From the NCBI GenBank assembly GCA_028691625.1, contig JAQUYZ010000165.1:1-5200 (forward strand): 5,200 nucleotides of DNA, in the 5' to 3' direction. Position numbers and translations under genes: made by a program. The notes beneath the pieces were generated by a model. It had not been told where the DNA came from, did not search any database, and saw only the letters and a program-made list of their open reading frames with translations. The first letter of the stretch is position 1, and each line of letters starts with the position of its first letter. The DNA comes from Eubacteriales bacterium. GTDB lineage: Bacteria > Bacillota > Clostridia > Peptostreptococcales > Anaerovoracaceae. Below, piece after piece: positions 1 to 5,200 of this stretch.

Positions 1-198
1 ACCCAGCAACAACTGCACCGAGCTGTCCGTGCAGGATGCCAGGAGCAGTCCAAGCAGAAAAGAGCCTGACAGGTTCGTCAAAAATGTGGCCAGCGGAAAC
101 TCGGTTGAAGTGATCCGCTTGATTTGAATCGATATGGCATAACGGGATACCGCCCCCAGGGAACCTCCTATGAATACCATGAGTGAATTAATTGCCAT
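1..198 (-). CDS. crcB: Second fluoride channel subunit (Fluc/CrcB family), partial, C-terminus outside window
   Basis: Fluc proteins are small four-helix membrane proteins that pair in antiparallel fashion to export fluoride. This reading frame is not closed: 66 codons are visible from an ATG at 198 and run off the window at base 1. The family hallmarks of the first half are present: a glycine-rich GGSLGAVSRY in TM1 (about residues 11-20) and TFLTNLSGSFLLGL in TM2 (about 38-51) with the conserved Asn at 42. The ATG overlaps the end of the upstream subunit gene by 11 bp and is preceded by a GGGAG element about 10 nt away; an in-frame ATG at codon 7 is an alternative start, but it lacks a comparable binding site. 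The loop after TM1 carries Lys27 and Arg28, whereas the visible residues after TM2 hold no basic residue, the reverse of the neighbouring subunit. Family identity is firm; the C-terminal half, with the Phe-rich pore motif, cannot be seen. Confidence 0.9.
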   Translation of the reverse strand, partial: MAINSLMVFIGGSLGAVSRYAISIQIKRITSTEFPLATFLTNLSGSFLLGLLLASCTDSSVQLLLG

Positions 199-583
199 TT
201 TCACTGCGCTCCCTTCTCCGGGTCAACCGACTGCTCACATAAAAACCGAACATGGCCGACAGGAATCCGCCGAACATGCTGGTGAAACTATAACATGCCG
301 CAGGGAAAAAATCTCCCCGTGCGATCATGAGGCATACCTCCGCACTGAAAGCAGAAAATGTGGTGAAGGAGCCGATGAAGCCTGTTCCGATGCCATTGAC
401 CAGATTTCTTGAGAGCTTTGGAAGAGTCGTCAAATATCTCATTACGACCGCCAGAAAAAAACAGCCGATCAGATTAATCAGCAAGGTGTTGTATGGAAAT
501 TGCCCCGAATGGATCGTGCTGCTGATCCAGTAACGTGTTACCGCACCGAAAGCTCCGAATATTGCGATATAGAAGTAATACAT
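188..583 (-). CDS. crcB: Fluoride channel subunit (Fluc/CrcB family), first of a pair
   Basis: This complete 131-residue protein is typical in length for Fluc/CrcB, which lets fluoride leave the cytoplasm passively through a dimeric channel. Diagnostic segments are GAFGAVTRY (10-18, TM1 with conserved Arg17), TLLINLIGCFF (33-43, TM2 with conserved Asn37), GFIGSFTTFSAFSAE (68-82, the TM3 break and pore-lining Phe/Ser/Thr motif) and GGFLSAMFGF (105-114, TM4). The start is decided by an AAGGAG at 591-596, 7 nt upstream of the ATG. The gene starts 15 bp after the DUF190 stop and overlaps the next fluC by 11 bp, so all three are probably co-transcribed and the two subunits translationally coupled. 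Basic residues cluster in loop 2 (Arg49, Lys56, Arg59) and at the C-terminus (Arg119, 122-124, 126), predicting N and C termini in the cytoplasm. Two adjacent fluC genes are known in Gram-positive bacteria and are thought to give a heterodimer; that this pair does so is inference. Confidence 0.95.
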   Translation of the reverse strand: MYYFYIAIFGAFGAVTRYWISSTIHSGQFPYNTLLINLIGCFFLAVVMRYLTTLPKLSRNLVNGIGTGFIGSFTTFSAFSAEVCLMIARGDFFPAACYSFTSMFGGFLSAMFGFYVSSRLTRRRERSENGN

Positions 584-598
584 ATTTTAGCTCCTTGT

Positions 599-1234
599 TT
601 ATTTATTCACGATCAGGTCCACCGGAGCGGTAAAAACGGCGCCTTGCGTCACAACCTCCCTCAACTCATCCAGGAGCAGCGGAAGGTGTTCTTTGTCTGC
701 AACACATTCAATGATCAGAGGCAGGTGCTCGCCGGGTGAGAAAATATGACGGCCATAAATCACGCGGTCTCTTCCGTATCCTGCAATAGCCTTGGTAACC
801 GTTCCCCAGATTGCTTTGTGCTTCTGAAGAAGCAGAAGTATTTTCTCGTATTCGTCCTTTTTCACCAGTTTTGCGCTCTCTTTGGTATATATCTTGATCA
901 AAAAATGAGAGTGCTTTTCCATGTCAGTCTCCTTTATCCCCTCGATTCTGCTGATTTGTCCATGCATCGTCATCCGCCTCAGTCCTCCTTCTATTCTATC
1001 CATAACCGCCTTGTCCATTACCGACTCGATCAAGATCGGGAGATCATTAAAGTAAGAGTCCTCCAACAGATCAAATCGTATGGTGCCCTGATAATCCAGT
1101 CCCGCTTCTCCGCGCCGCATTGTGGCCCCCGGGACGCCTTGCTCCCATAAATACGTCAGGATCTTTCTGCAGGTTGTATCCCGCTTTTCGTGCTGCTGTT
1201 CGTTCACGATAATTTTTAAAAGAATTGCCGCCAT
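599..1234 (-). CDS. DUF190 (PII-like) protein with two tandem domains
   Basis: This 211-residue soluble protein contains two copies of the DUF190 fold, a small alpha/beta domain related in shape to PII signalling proteins. Copy 1 spans about 3-100, with LLKIIVNE, then GVPGATMRRGEAGLD (33-47), DLPILIESV (64-72) and a final strand. Copy 2 spans about 110-210, with FLIKIYTKES (111-120), a diverged middle around AIAGYGRD (149-156), LPLIIECVADKEHLPLLLDEL (171-191, in two overlapping motifs) and a final strand. Single-domain members are about half this length. DUF190 genes often sit beside fluC/crcB; the biochemical role is not established, and a ligand-sensing or accessory role for the channel is a guess. 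The ATG is fixed by AAAGGAG at 1241-1247, 6 nt upstream. It is the first gene of a DUF190-fluC-fluC operon with its own promoter. No predicted membrane segment or signal peptide is seen. Family assignment is confident; function is unknown. Confidence 0.88.
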   Translation of the reverse strand: MAAILLKIIVNEQQHEKRDTTCRKILTYLWEQGVPGATMRRGEAGLDYQGTIRFDLLEDSYFNDLPILIESVMDKAVMDRIEGGLRRMTMHGQISRIEGIKETDMEKHSHFLIKIYTKESAKLVKKDEYEKILLLLQKHKAIWGTVTKAIAGYGRDRVIYGRHIFSPGEHLPLIIECVADKEHLPLLLDELREVVTQGAVFTAPVDLIVNK

Positions 1235-1240
1235 AGCAAA

Positions 1241-1279
1241 CTCCTTTCCCCCGGGGGTGTTGATGGCAGTATTATATCA
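1241..1279 (-). promoter_or_regulatory. Extended -10 promoter and leader of the DUF190-fluC operon
   Basis: Reading the minus strand, TATAAT at 1276-1271 is a perfect -10 hexamer preceded by TG-A (1279-1277), giving an extended -10. The best -35 at 17-bp spacing is weak (GTGATT at 1299-1294), which fits an extended -10 promoter. Transcription should begin near 1264, leaving a leader of about 30 nt that includes the AAAGGAG binding site. That leader is too short to hold a fluoride riboswitch, which needs about 60 nt or more. Confidence 0.65.
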
Positions 1280-1300
1280 TGTGAGTTACATTAAATCACA
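1280..1300. promoter_or_regulatory. 21-bp inverted repeat overlapping the DUF190-fluC promoter, candidate operator
   Basis: The site reads TGTGA-N-TTA-N3-TAA-N-TCACA, with eight matching base pairs in each arm around a 3-bp centre. It ends exactly where the extended -10 begins and covers the spacer and weak -35, the position expected for a repressor that blocks RNA polymerase. The outer TGTGA/TCACA resembles a CRP half-site, but the 11-bp gap is wrong for the usual 6-bp CRP spacing. The regulator is unknown. Confidence 0.5.
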
Positions 1301-1308
1301 GGAATATC

Positions 1309-1339
1309 AAAAAAACCGCGTGATCCTGAGGACCCGCGG
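1309..1339 (-). terminator. Rho-independent terminator after the amino acid ABC transporter
   Basis: On the minus strand CCGCG (1339-1335) pairs with CGCGG (1320-1316). An inner GTCC/GGAT helix (one G-U pair) closes a TCA loop after a small internal loop, and seven T residues follow at 1315-1309. It lies 53 bp past the ATPase stop codon and just before the DUF190 promoter, so it separates the two transcription units. Confidence 0.85.
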
Positions 1340-1392
1340 CTGCAGCCAGTCTTGCCGACCAACCTGATTTCCTGTCATTCCGTCGTTTTTTT

Positions 1393-2115
1393 TTACAATA
1401 CCTTGCTGAGAAAACTCTTTGTTCTTTCATTCTGCGGATTGCCGAAGATTTCTTCGGGGCTTCCCTGTTCGACGATGACACCTTCATCCATAAACAGCAC
1501 TCTGTCCGCAACCTCTCTGGCAAAGCCCATCTCATGGGTAACGATGACCATGGTCATCCCCCGGTGAGCCAGATCCCGCATTACCTGGAGCACCTCACCC
1601 ACCATTTCCGGATCCAGTGCAGAGGTTGGCTCGTCGAAAAGCATGATCTCGGGCTTCATCGCCAACGCTCTCGCGATGGCTGCTCTTTGCTTCTGTCCTC
1701 CGGACAGGGAAGCAGGATACACACCGGCCTTATCCTGAAGGCCTACCATCTGCAGCAGCTCCATTGCTTCTTTCTCCGCTTCCGCCTTTGAGAGCTTGTT
1801 GACCTGAATCGGACTGATTGTAATGTTTTCCAGGGTTGTCTTATGAGGGAACAGATTAAAATTCTGAAATACCATGCCAAGCTTCTCTCTGATTTTATTG
1901 ATGTCAACGTCTTTTTTGTTGATCTGATCCCCGTCGATGAACACTTCGCCGGAGGTAGGCATTTCCAGCAGATTGATGCATCTTAAAAACGTGCTCTTTC
2001 CCGAACCGGAGGGCCCTATTACACAGACCACCTCATTTTCCGTGATGGTTTCCGAGATACCCTTCAGCACCTCAAGCTTTCCGAATTGCTTTTTTAAGTT
2101 ACTTACCTCGATCAC
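1393..2115 (-). CDS. Polar amino acid ABC transporter ATP-binding protein (GlnQ/HisP type)
   Basis: This is the cytoplasmic ATPase that powers import of a polar amino acid through the neighbouring permease. All nucleotide-binding elements are intact in the 240 residues: Walker [10 protein letters not shown] (34-42), Q-loop Gln84 in [10 protein letters not shown], signature LSGGQKQR (137-144), Walker B IMLFDEP (157-163), D-loop SALD (165-168) and switch His194. The phrase [11 protein letters not shown] and the ending with [16 protein letters not shown] are typical of the amino acid (PAAT) subfamily. The length is standard. The start is GTG, 10 nt after AAAGGAGG (2126-2133), and lies 17 bp inside the permease gene in another frame, so the two are probably translationally coupled. 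The substrate cannot be deduced from the ATPase. It is the last gene of the transporter operon, with a terminator downstream. Confidence 0.95.
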   Translation of the reverse strand: MIEVSNLKKQFGKLEVLKGISETITENEVVCVIGPSGSGKSTFLRCINLLEMPTSGEVFIDGDQINKKDVDINKIREKLGMVFQNFNLFPHKTTLENITISPIQVNKLSKAEAEKEAMELLQMVGLQDKAGVYPASLSGGQKQRAAIARALAMKPEIMLFDEPTSALDPEMVGEVLQVMRDLAHRGMTMVIVTHEMGFAREVADRVLFMDEGVIVEQGSPEEIFGNPQNERTKSFLSKVL

Positions 2116-2773
2116 TTTGTGCCATCCTCCTTTCCAGATATGCCACCAGCCGCGACAACGGAATTGTAATGGTCAAATATACAAATGCCGTTCCCAGATA
2201 AGCAGGCCATGCTTCGAAGGTGGCCGCAGCCCAGAGCATACTTCTTCTCGTCACCTCAACGACACTGATTACACTTAATATGGCCGTTTCCTTGAGCAGC
2301 GCAATGAATTCGTTTGCCAATGCCGGCAGAATAATGCGGAAGGCCTGGGGGACGATGATAAATCGCATCGCCTGGAAATGTCCCATACCAAGAGATCTTG
2401 CCGCTTCCATCTGCCCCTTGTCAACTGCCTGCAAACCGCTTCGGATAATTTCTCCCACATACGCAGAGCTGTTGATGCCGCACACAAGTATCGATGCAAC
2501 GACGGGGTCTTCCCATCTGAAATCAATGCCATATTTCTGCATCAGCATCGGTACACCGGCATAAACGATCAATACCTGAACGATCAGCGGCGTCCCCCTT
2601 AACAGTTCCACATAAACGGAGAACAGAACTTTAACCGGCTTGAGCGTTGACATTTTGCCCAATGCCACAATCAATCCCAGCGCTACCCCGATTATTACTG
2701 CAAATAATGTAATCTCTATTGTTACGGCAATTCCGCTGTATGCAATCTTTATTCCTTTTAAATAAATGTCCAA
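2099..2773 (-). CDS. Polar amino acid ABC transporter permease (HisM/GlnP type)
   Basis: This 224-residue inner-membrane subunit forms the translocation path of the amino acid importer, probably as a homodimer because only one permease gene is present. Hydrophobic stretches lie at about 11-39, 47-78 (holding the family motif ELLRGTP at 56-62), 91-114, 150-172 and 192-213, fitting the usual five-helix fold. The EAA loop that docks to the ATPase is clear at 123-142 ([20 protein letters not shown]). The start codon is TTG: AAGGAG at 2781-2786 sits 7 nt upstream, the protein begins at the usual place relative to TM1, and the next in-frame Met is at residue 41, beyond TM1. The gene follows the binding-protein gene after a 162-bp gap holding a terminator and a promoter, and overlaps the ATPase gene by 17 bp. 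Family call is secure; substrate is unknown. Confidence 0.94.
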   Translation of the reverse strand: MDIYLKGIKIAYSGIAVTIEITLFAVIIGVALGLIVALGKMSTLKPVKVLFSVYVELLRGTPLIVQVLIVYAGVPMLMQKYGIDFRWEDPVVASILVCGINSSAYVGEIIRSGLQAVDKGQMEAARSLGMGHFQAMRFIIVPQAFRIILPALANEFIALLKETAILSVISVVEVTRRSMLWAAATFEAWPAYLGTAFVYLTITIPLSRLVAYLERRMAQSDRGK

Positions 2774-2823
2774 TTTGCTACTCCTTAAATGAAACGATTT
2801 CGACTGACCTCTTGCTACTGTAA

Positions 2824-2853
2824 ATGATAAATGATTGCTAGTTGAGCTGTCAA
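2824..2853 (-). promoter_or_regulatory. Internal sigma-A promoter for the permease and ATPase genes
   Basis: On the minus strand a perfect -35 TTGACA (2853-2848) is followed after 18 bp by TATCAT (2829-2824), five of six matches to the -10 consensus. It starts 1 bp after the T-tract of the terminator described next, and would start transcripts near 2817, about 44 nt before the TTG start of the permease. The spacing is within the sigma-A range, but activity is inferred. Confidence 0.6.
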
Positions 2854-2854
2854 T

Positions 2855-2891
2855 AAAAATCGGAAAGTTTGCCTATTGGCAAACCCTCCGA
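2855..2891 (-). terminator. Hairpin terminator or attenuator between binding protein and permease
   Basis: A 14-bp stem (2891-2878 with 2873-2860) closes an AATA loop and is followed by TTTTT at 2859-2855. Two of the pairs are G-U when read as minus-strand RNA and would be A-C mismatches on the other strand, so the hairpin is built for minus-strand transcripts. It begins 44 bp after the binding-protein stop codon. Such hairpins commonly raise the ratio of binding protein to membrane subunits. Confidence 0.85.
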
Positions 2892-2935
2892 CAGATTATT
2901 CATAATTCTTTTTGAATTGTGTGTGCAGTGCCGGT

Positions 2936-3718
2936 TTATTCAAACCATTTTGCATAAATTTCATCAAAGGTTCCGTCATCTATTAAGTTCTGCATTCCGG
3001 CGTTGATTTTGTCAAGAAGTTCCGTATTTCCCTTCTGCACCGCATAGCCGTATGACTCTGCATTCAACACATCCCCGACGATTTCGATCGTTCCGGGCTT
3101 TGCATCCATGTATGCTTTCGTAACAGGAAGGTCATTGACCAGAACGTCGATGTTGCCGTTCAGCAAATCCATGATCGCAACGTCCAGTCCGTTGTAGATT
3201 TTCGCTTCGCTGATTTTACCTGTGTCAAAAAGCTCTGTGGCAAGATCTGCACCCGTGGTTCCGATCTGACCTCCGGCTTTCATGTCCGGCGTCAGGTCGT
3301 CGATACTCTTGATCGCGGTATTTCCGGCTTTCACTGCAATGACCAGACCGGAATCATAGTATGTAGTCGAAAAATCAACCTTTTCTCTTCTTTCCTCGCT
3401 GGCATTCATTCCAGATGCAATAATATCGATATTTCAGGCTTCCAATGCAGGGATCAACCCATCAAAGCCCATGTTGACCCATTCCAGCTCAAATCCCTGA
3501 TTCTCTGCTATGGCGTTCATCATATCCACGTCAAAGCCATCCAGCTCCTGCGTCTCTTCATTGATGGTATTGAACGGCGGGAAGGTTGGTTCCATAGCGA
3601 CCTTATAAACAGTTGCCTCCGCTTCCCCCGCCGGTTCCTCACTTCCGCCGCCGCAGGCAGCAAAGGAAAATGCCATCGCGAATACCAAAAGTATTGTTAA
3701 TAATTTTTTCATGTTCAT
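2936..3718 (-). pseudogene. Amino acid ABC transporter substrate-binding lipoprotein interrupted by in-frame TGA
   Basis: This gene encodes a family 3 extracellular solute-binding protein that captures a polar amino acid and delivers it to the permease/ATPase below. The start is the ATG at 3718, 7 nt after AAAGGA (3726-3731). A lipoprotein signal follows: MNMKK, a hydrophobic core, then FAAC with lipidated Cys22 and a Gly/Ser/Glu-rich linker. Lobe 1 shows VAMEPTFPPFN, ELDGFDVDMMNAIA and GFDGLIPALEA. Codon 95 is TGA (3436-3434), and the same frame resumes directly with NIDIIASGMNASEERREKVDFS (in two overlapping motifs), whose Arg in ERR is the usual carboxylate-binding region. Lobe 2 has GQIGTTGADLA and VNDLP, and ends in KWFE. 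Relatives have Gly at the stop position (ALxAGxID), so GGA to TGA by one change explains it. Counting codon 95, the length is 260, normal for the family. As written, the product stops at 94 residues and cannot bind substrate; the downstream piece (ATG at 3409) lacks a signal peptide and a good binding site. Sequencing error is possible. Confidence 0.9.
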
Positions 3719-3769
3719 CTTACTATCCTTTCTCCTCATTTTCAAATGGAATTGCTCATTGTGCGCATA

Positions 3770-3798
3770 ATTATACAACAAATTCAGTATTTATGCAA
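3770..3798 (-). promoter_or_regulatory. Sigma-A promoter of the amino acid transporter operon
   Basis: On the minus strand TTGCAT (3798-3793) and TATAAT (3775-3770) are separated by exactly 17 bp. Transcripts should begin near 3763, giving a leader of about 45 nt before the ATG at 3718, too short for a T-box or known amino acid riboswitch. The same stretch carries an inverted repeat, GCATAA at 3796-3791 and TTATGC at 3770-3765, which flanks the -10 region and could be an operator. Confidence 0.8.
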
Positions 3799-3816
3799 CT
3801 CCTTTTTGAATAAAAG

Positions 3817-3834
3817 CAGAAAATCCAGAAAATC
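3817..3834. repeat. Tandem 9-bp repeat upstream of the transporter promoter (CodY-like)
   Basis: CAGAAAATC occurs twice back to back at 3817-3825 and 3826-3834. Read on the minus strand, the 15 bp at 3834-3820 match the CodY consensus AATTTTCWGAAAATT at 11 of 15 positions. CodY controls amino acid uptake in many Bacillota, so a site 22 bp upstream of the -35 is plausible, but four mismatches make this weak. Confidence 0.3.
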
Positions 3835-3852
3835 TCATCAAAAGTCATTCCC

Positions 3853-4506
3853 CTACTCCATCTCGTAATTCCCTTCCATGGCAAACACGGTCTCCTCACA
3901 GATATTGGTCGCATAATCCGCGATTCTCTCCAGATGTGCGGCGATAAAGAGGAACATCACGCTCTGATTTGCCTTGGCCGGATCCTGATCGATGATGCTC
4001 ATCAATTCGTCGTAGATGTTGCGGAACAGTTCATCCACCTCTTCGTCAGCCTTCCAGACCTTCCTGGCCAGCCTCAGATCTTTGTTGACAAATGAGTCAA
4101 TGGCGTTTTTCACCATTTTCGCCGCCATTTCTGCCATCCTCGGAATATCAATGAGCTCCTTCATGTATTCTTCATTTTCAAATCGGAGCGTATATTTTGC
4201 AATATCCTCGCAGTGGTCGCCGATCCGCTCCAGATCCCTTACCATCTGCATGATAGAGATCATATGTCGCAAATCGCCGGCCAGCGGCTGCTGTGTCGCC
4301 AAAAATTTGAGGCATTTATCCTTGATCGTATCCTCCAGGTCGTCGATTTCCTCGTCGCTGTTGATCAGATTCCTTGCCAGATCGCAATCCTTTTCTACCA
4401 GTGATTTTATCGCATTCCGAATGGTATCCTCGATCAGCGTTGTCATATCCAATAAATCATTTGTAATTACGGACATCTCATGGTCCATCTGTGGTCTCGC
4501 TGTCAT
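3853..4506 (-). CDS. phoU: Phosphate transport system regulatory protein PhoU
   Basis: PhoU is a cytoplasmic helical protein that links the Pst phosphate importer to the PhoR sensor kinase and restrains phosphate uptake when phosphate is plentiful. The 217-residue product has the expected duplicated three-helix-bundle layout. The paired metal-binding signatures are visible as RDLERIGDHCEDIAKY (90-105) and HLERIADYATNICEE (191-205), and each half begins with a long amphipathic helix (about 10-50 and 123-160). Length is normal. The ATG overlaps the pstB stop as TAATG, and GGGAGG lies 8 nt before it within the pstB end, so translation is coupled to pstB. The stop is TAG. No terminator hairpin is evident in the 134 bp that follow, so some read-through into the amino acid transporter operon is possible. 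Identification is secure from sequence and context. Confidence 0.95.
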   Translation of the reverse strand: MTARPQMDHEMSVITNDLLDMTTLIEDTIRNAIKSLVEKDCDLARNLINSDEEIDDLEDTIKDKCLKFLATQQPLAGDLRHMISIMQMVRDLERIGDHCEDIAKYTLRFENEEYMKELIDIPRMAEMAAKMVKNAIDSFVNKDLRLARKVWKADEEVDELFRNIYDELMSIIDQDPAKANQSVMFLFIAAHLERIADYATNICEETVFAMEGNYEME

Positions 4507-5200
4507 TATCCAAACCTCCCGGTTATATAATCCTCCGTCTTTTTATCAGCCGGATTTGAAAAAATTACTTCTGTTTTGTCAGTTTCGATTACCTTTCCGT
4601 TCAGGAAAAAGGACGTGTAGTCGGAAACCCTTCCCGCCTGCTGCATATTGTGCGTTACGATTACGATGGTATACTTCTCTGCCAGCTCTTCCAGCAGTCC
4701 CTCTATCTTCGAAGTTGCCACCGGATCAAGGGCAGATGTCGGTTCGTCCATGAGAATCACCTCAGGCTCAACGGCAAGACACCTTGCGATACATAGCCTT
4801 TGCTGCTGCCCGCCGGAAAGGCCCAATGCCGGTTTGTGGAGTCTGTCTTTCACTTCCTCCCAAAGGGCAACCTCTTTCAGTGTTCTCTCGACGATGTGGT
4901 CCAAATTGCCCTTATCCTTCTCACCATGGATTTTGGGTCCGTAAACGATGTTCTCGTAGATCGTTTTAGGAAACGGATTCGGTTTTTGAAAGACCATCCC
5001 AACCTTCTTGCGCAGTTCGATGATATCATACCCGTTTCCGTAAATGTCCCTGTTATCAAATTGGATGATTCCTTCAATCGTGACACCCTGAATCAGATCA
5101 TTCATCCTGTTCAGCGTTCTTATAAAGGTCGATTTGCCGCAGCCTGACGGGCCGATCAGCGCAGTGATCTTATTCCCGTATATGGTCATATCGATCTCCT
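4506..5200 (-). CDS. pstB: Phosphate ABC transporter ATP-binding protein PstB, partial at N-terminus
   Basis: PstB is the ATPase of the high-affinity PstSCAB phosphate importer. Visible motifs, numbered from the Met at 5189, are Walker A GPSGCGKS (13-20), the PstB-typical TLNRMNDLI (25-33), Q-loop [16 protein letters not shown] (66-81), signature LSGGQQQR (124-131), Walker B VILMDEP (144-150), His180 in VTHNMQQA, and the family C-terminus with [26 protein letters not shown]. The frame stays open to the window edge: codons for Glu-Ile-Asp precede the Met, and family members have about 20-25 more residues there, including the first strand and the adenine-stacking aromatic. The Met at 5189 is therefore internal, and the AGGAGAT at 5200-5194 is coding sequence that only looks like a ribosome binding site. 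It is followed directly by phoU; the rest of pst should lie beyond 5200. Confidence 0.94.
   Translation of the reverse strand, partial: EIDMTIYGNKITALIGPSGCGKSTFIRTLNRMNDLIQGVTIEGIIQFDNRDIYGNGYDIIELRKKVGMVFQKPNPFPKTIYENIVYGPKIHGEKDKGNLDHIVERTLKEVALWEEVKDRLHKPALGLSGGQQQRLCIARCLAVEPEVILMDEPTSALDPVATSKIEGLLEELAEKYTIVIVTHNMQQAGRVSDYTSFFLNGKVIETDKTEVIFSNPADKKTEDYITGRFG

Noticed and set aside
746..1150. Plus-strand open frame of 134 codons
   Set aside because: It is fully antisense to the DUF190 gene, with no ribosome binding site or promoter noticed ahead of it.
1248..1257. Perfect 10-bp palindrome CCCCCGGGGG in the DUF190 leader
   Set aside because: It has no room for a loop beyond a 3-bp stem and no T-tract, so it is neither a terminator nor a convincing RNA switch; it is too short to call an operator alone.
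1280..1300. CRP/FNR site at the DUF190 promoter
   Set aside because: The TGTGA and TCACA halves are 11 bp apart rather than the 6 bp of CRP sites, and TTGAT-N4-ATCAA for FNR is absent; kept only as an operator of unknown regulator.
3422..3433. 12-bp palindrome AATATCGATATT directly after the internal TGA, considered as a selenocysteine signal
   Set aside because: It has no loop and no GU-bearing apex, and the position is not a Cys in relatives; it merely encodes the conserved N-I-D-I.
4016..4753. Long open frame on the plus strand (245 codons), Ser-rich
   Set aside because: It lies antisense to the clear phoU and pstB genes, has low-complexity Ser-rich content typical of a shadow frame, and resembles no known family.
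5187..5200. AGGAGAT before the ATG at 5189, as if pstB began here
   Set aside because: The same frame continues upstream with Glu-Ile-Asp, and starting here would remove the first strand of the ATPase fold, so it is internal coding sequence.

Overview
This is a chromosomal window from a Gram-positive, probably clostridial (Bacillota) bacterium. The clues are strong AAGGAG/AAAGGAG ribosome binding sites, use of TTG and GTG as well as ATG starts, sigma-A promoters, U-tract hairpin terminators, a lipobox-bearing solute-binding lipoprotein of the 'MKKLL...AAC-GGG' type common in Clostridia, and roughly balanced base composition. The genus cannot be named from this stretch. Every supported gene lies on the minus strand, so transcription runs from high to low coordinates.

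Read in the direction of transcription there are three blocks. (1) 5200-3853: the 3' end of a phosphate (pst) operon, with pstB (ATPase, 5' end outside the window) followed by phoU and a TAATG stop/start overlap. (2) 3798-1309: a polar amino acid ABC importer. It has a clear promoter, a lipoprotein substrate-binding gene, a hairpin terminator, a second promoter, then a permease (TTG start) and an ATPase (GTG start) that overlap by 17 bp, closed by another terminator. The binding-protein gene carries an in-frame TGA at codon 95 where relatives usually have glycine, so it reads as a single-base nonsense mutant or a sequencing error. (3) 1300-1: an extended -10 promoter overlapped by a 21-bp inverted repeat, then a two-domain DUF190 (PII-like) gene and two adjacent fluoride-channel genes (fluC/crcB), the second cut by the window edge. 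The charge pattern of the two channel subunits suggests opposite, fixed membrane orientations, as expected for a heterodimeric Fluc channel.

Most of the window is ordinary housekeeping transport. The points worth a second look are the interrupted binding protein, the terminator-plus-promoter switch between it and its permease, and the DUF190-fluC-fluC operon, which has no visible fluoride riboswitch but has a palindromic operator candidate on its promoter. I found no CRISPR array, mobile element, tRNA or rRNA, and no clear undescribed multi-gene system.
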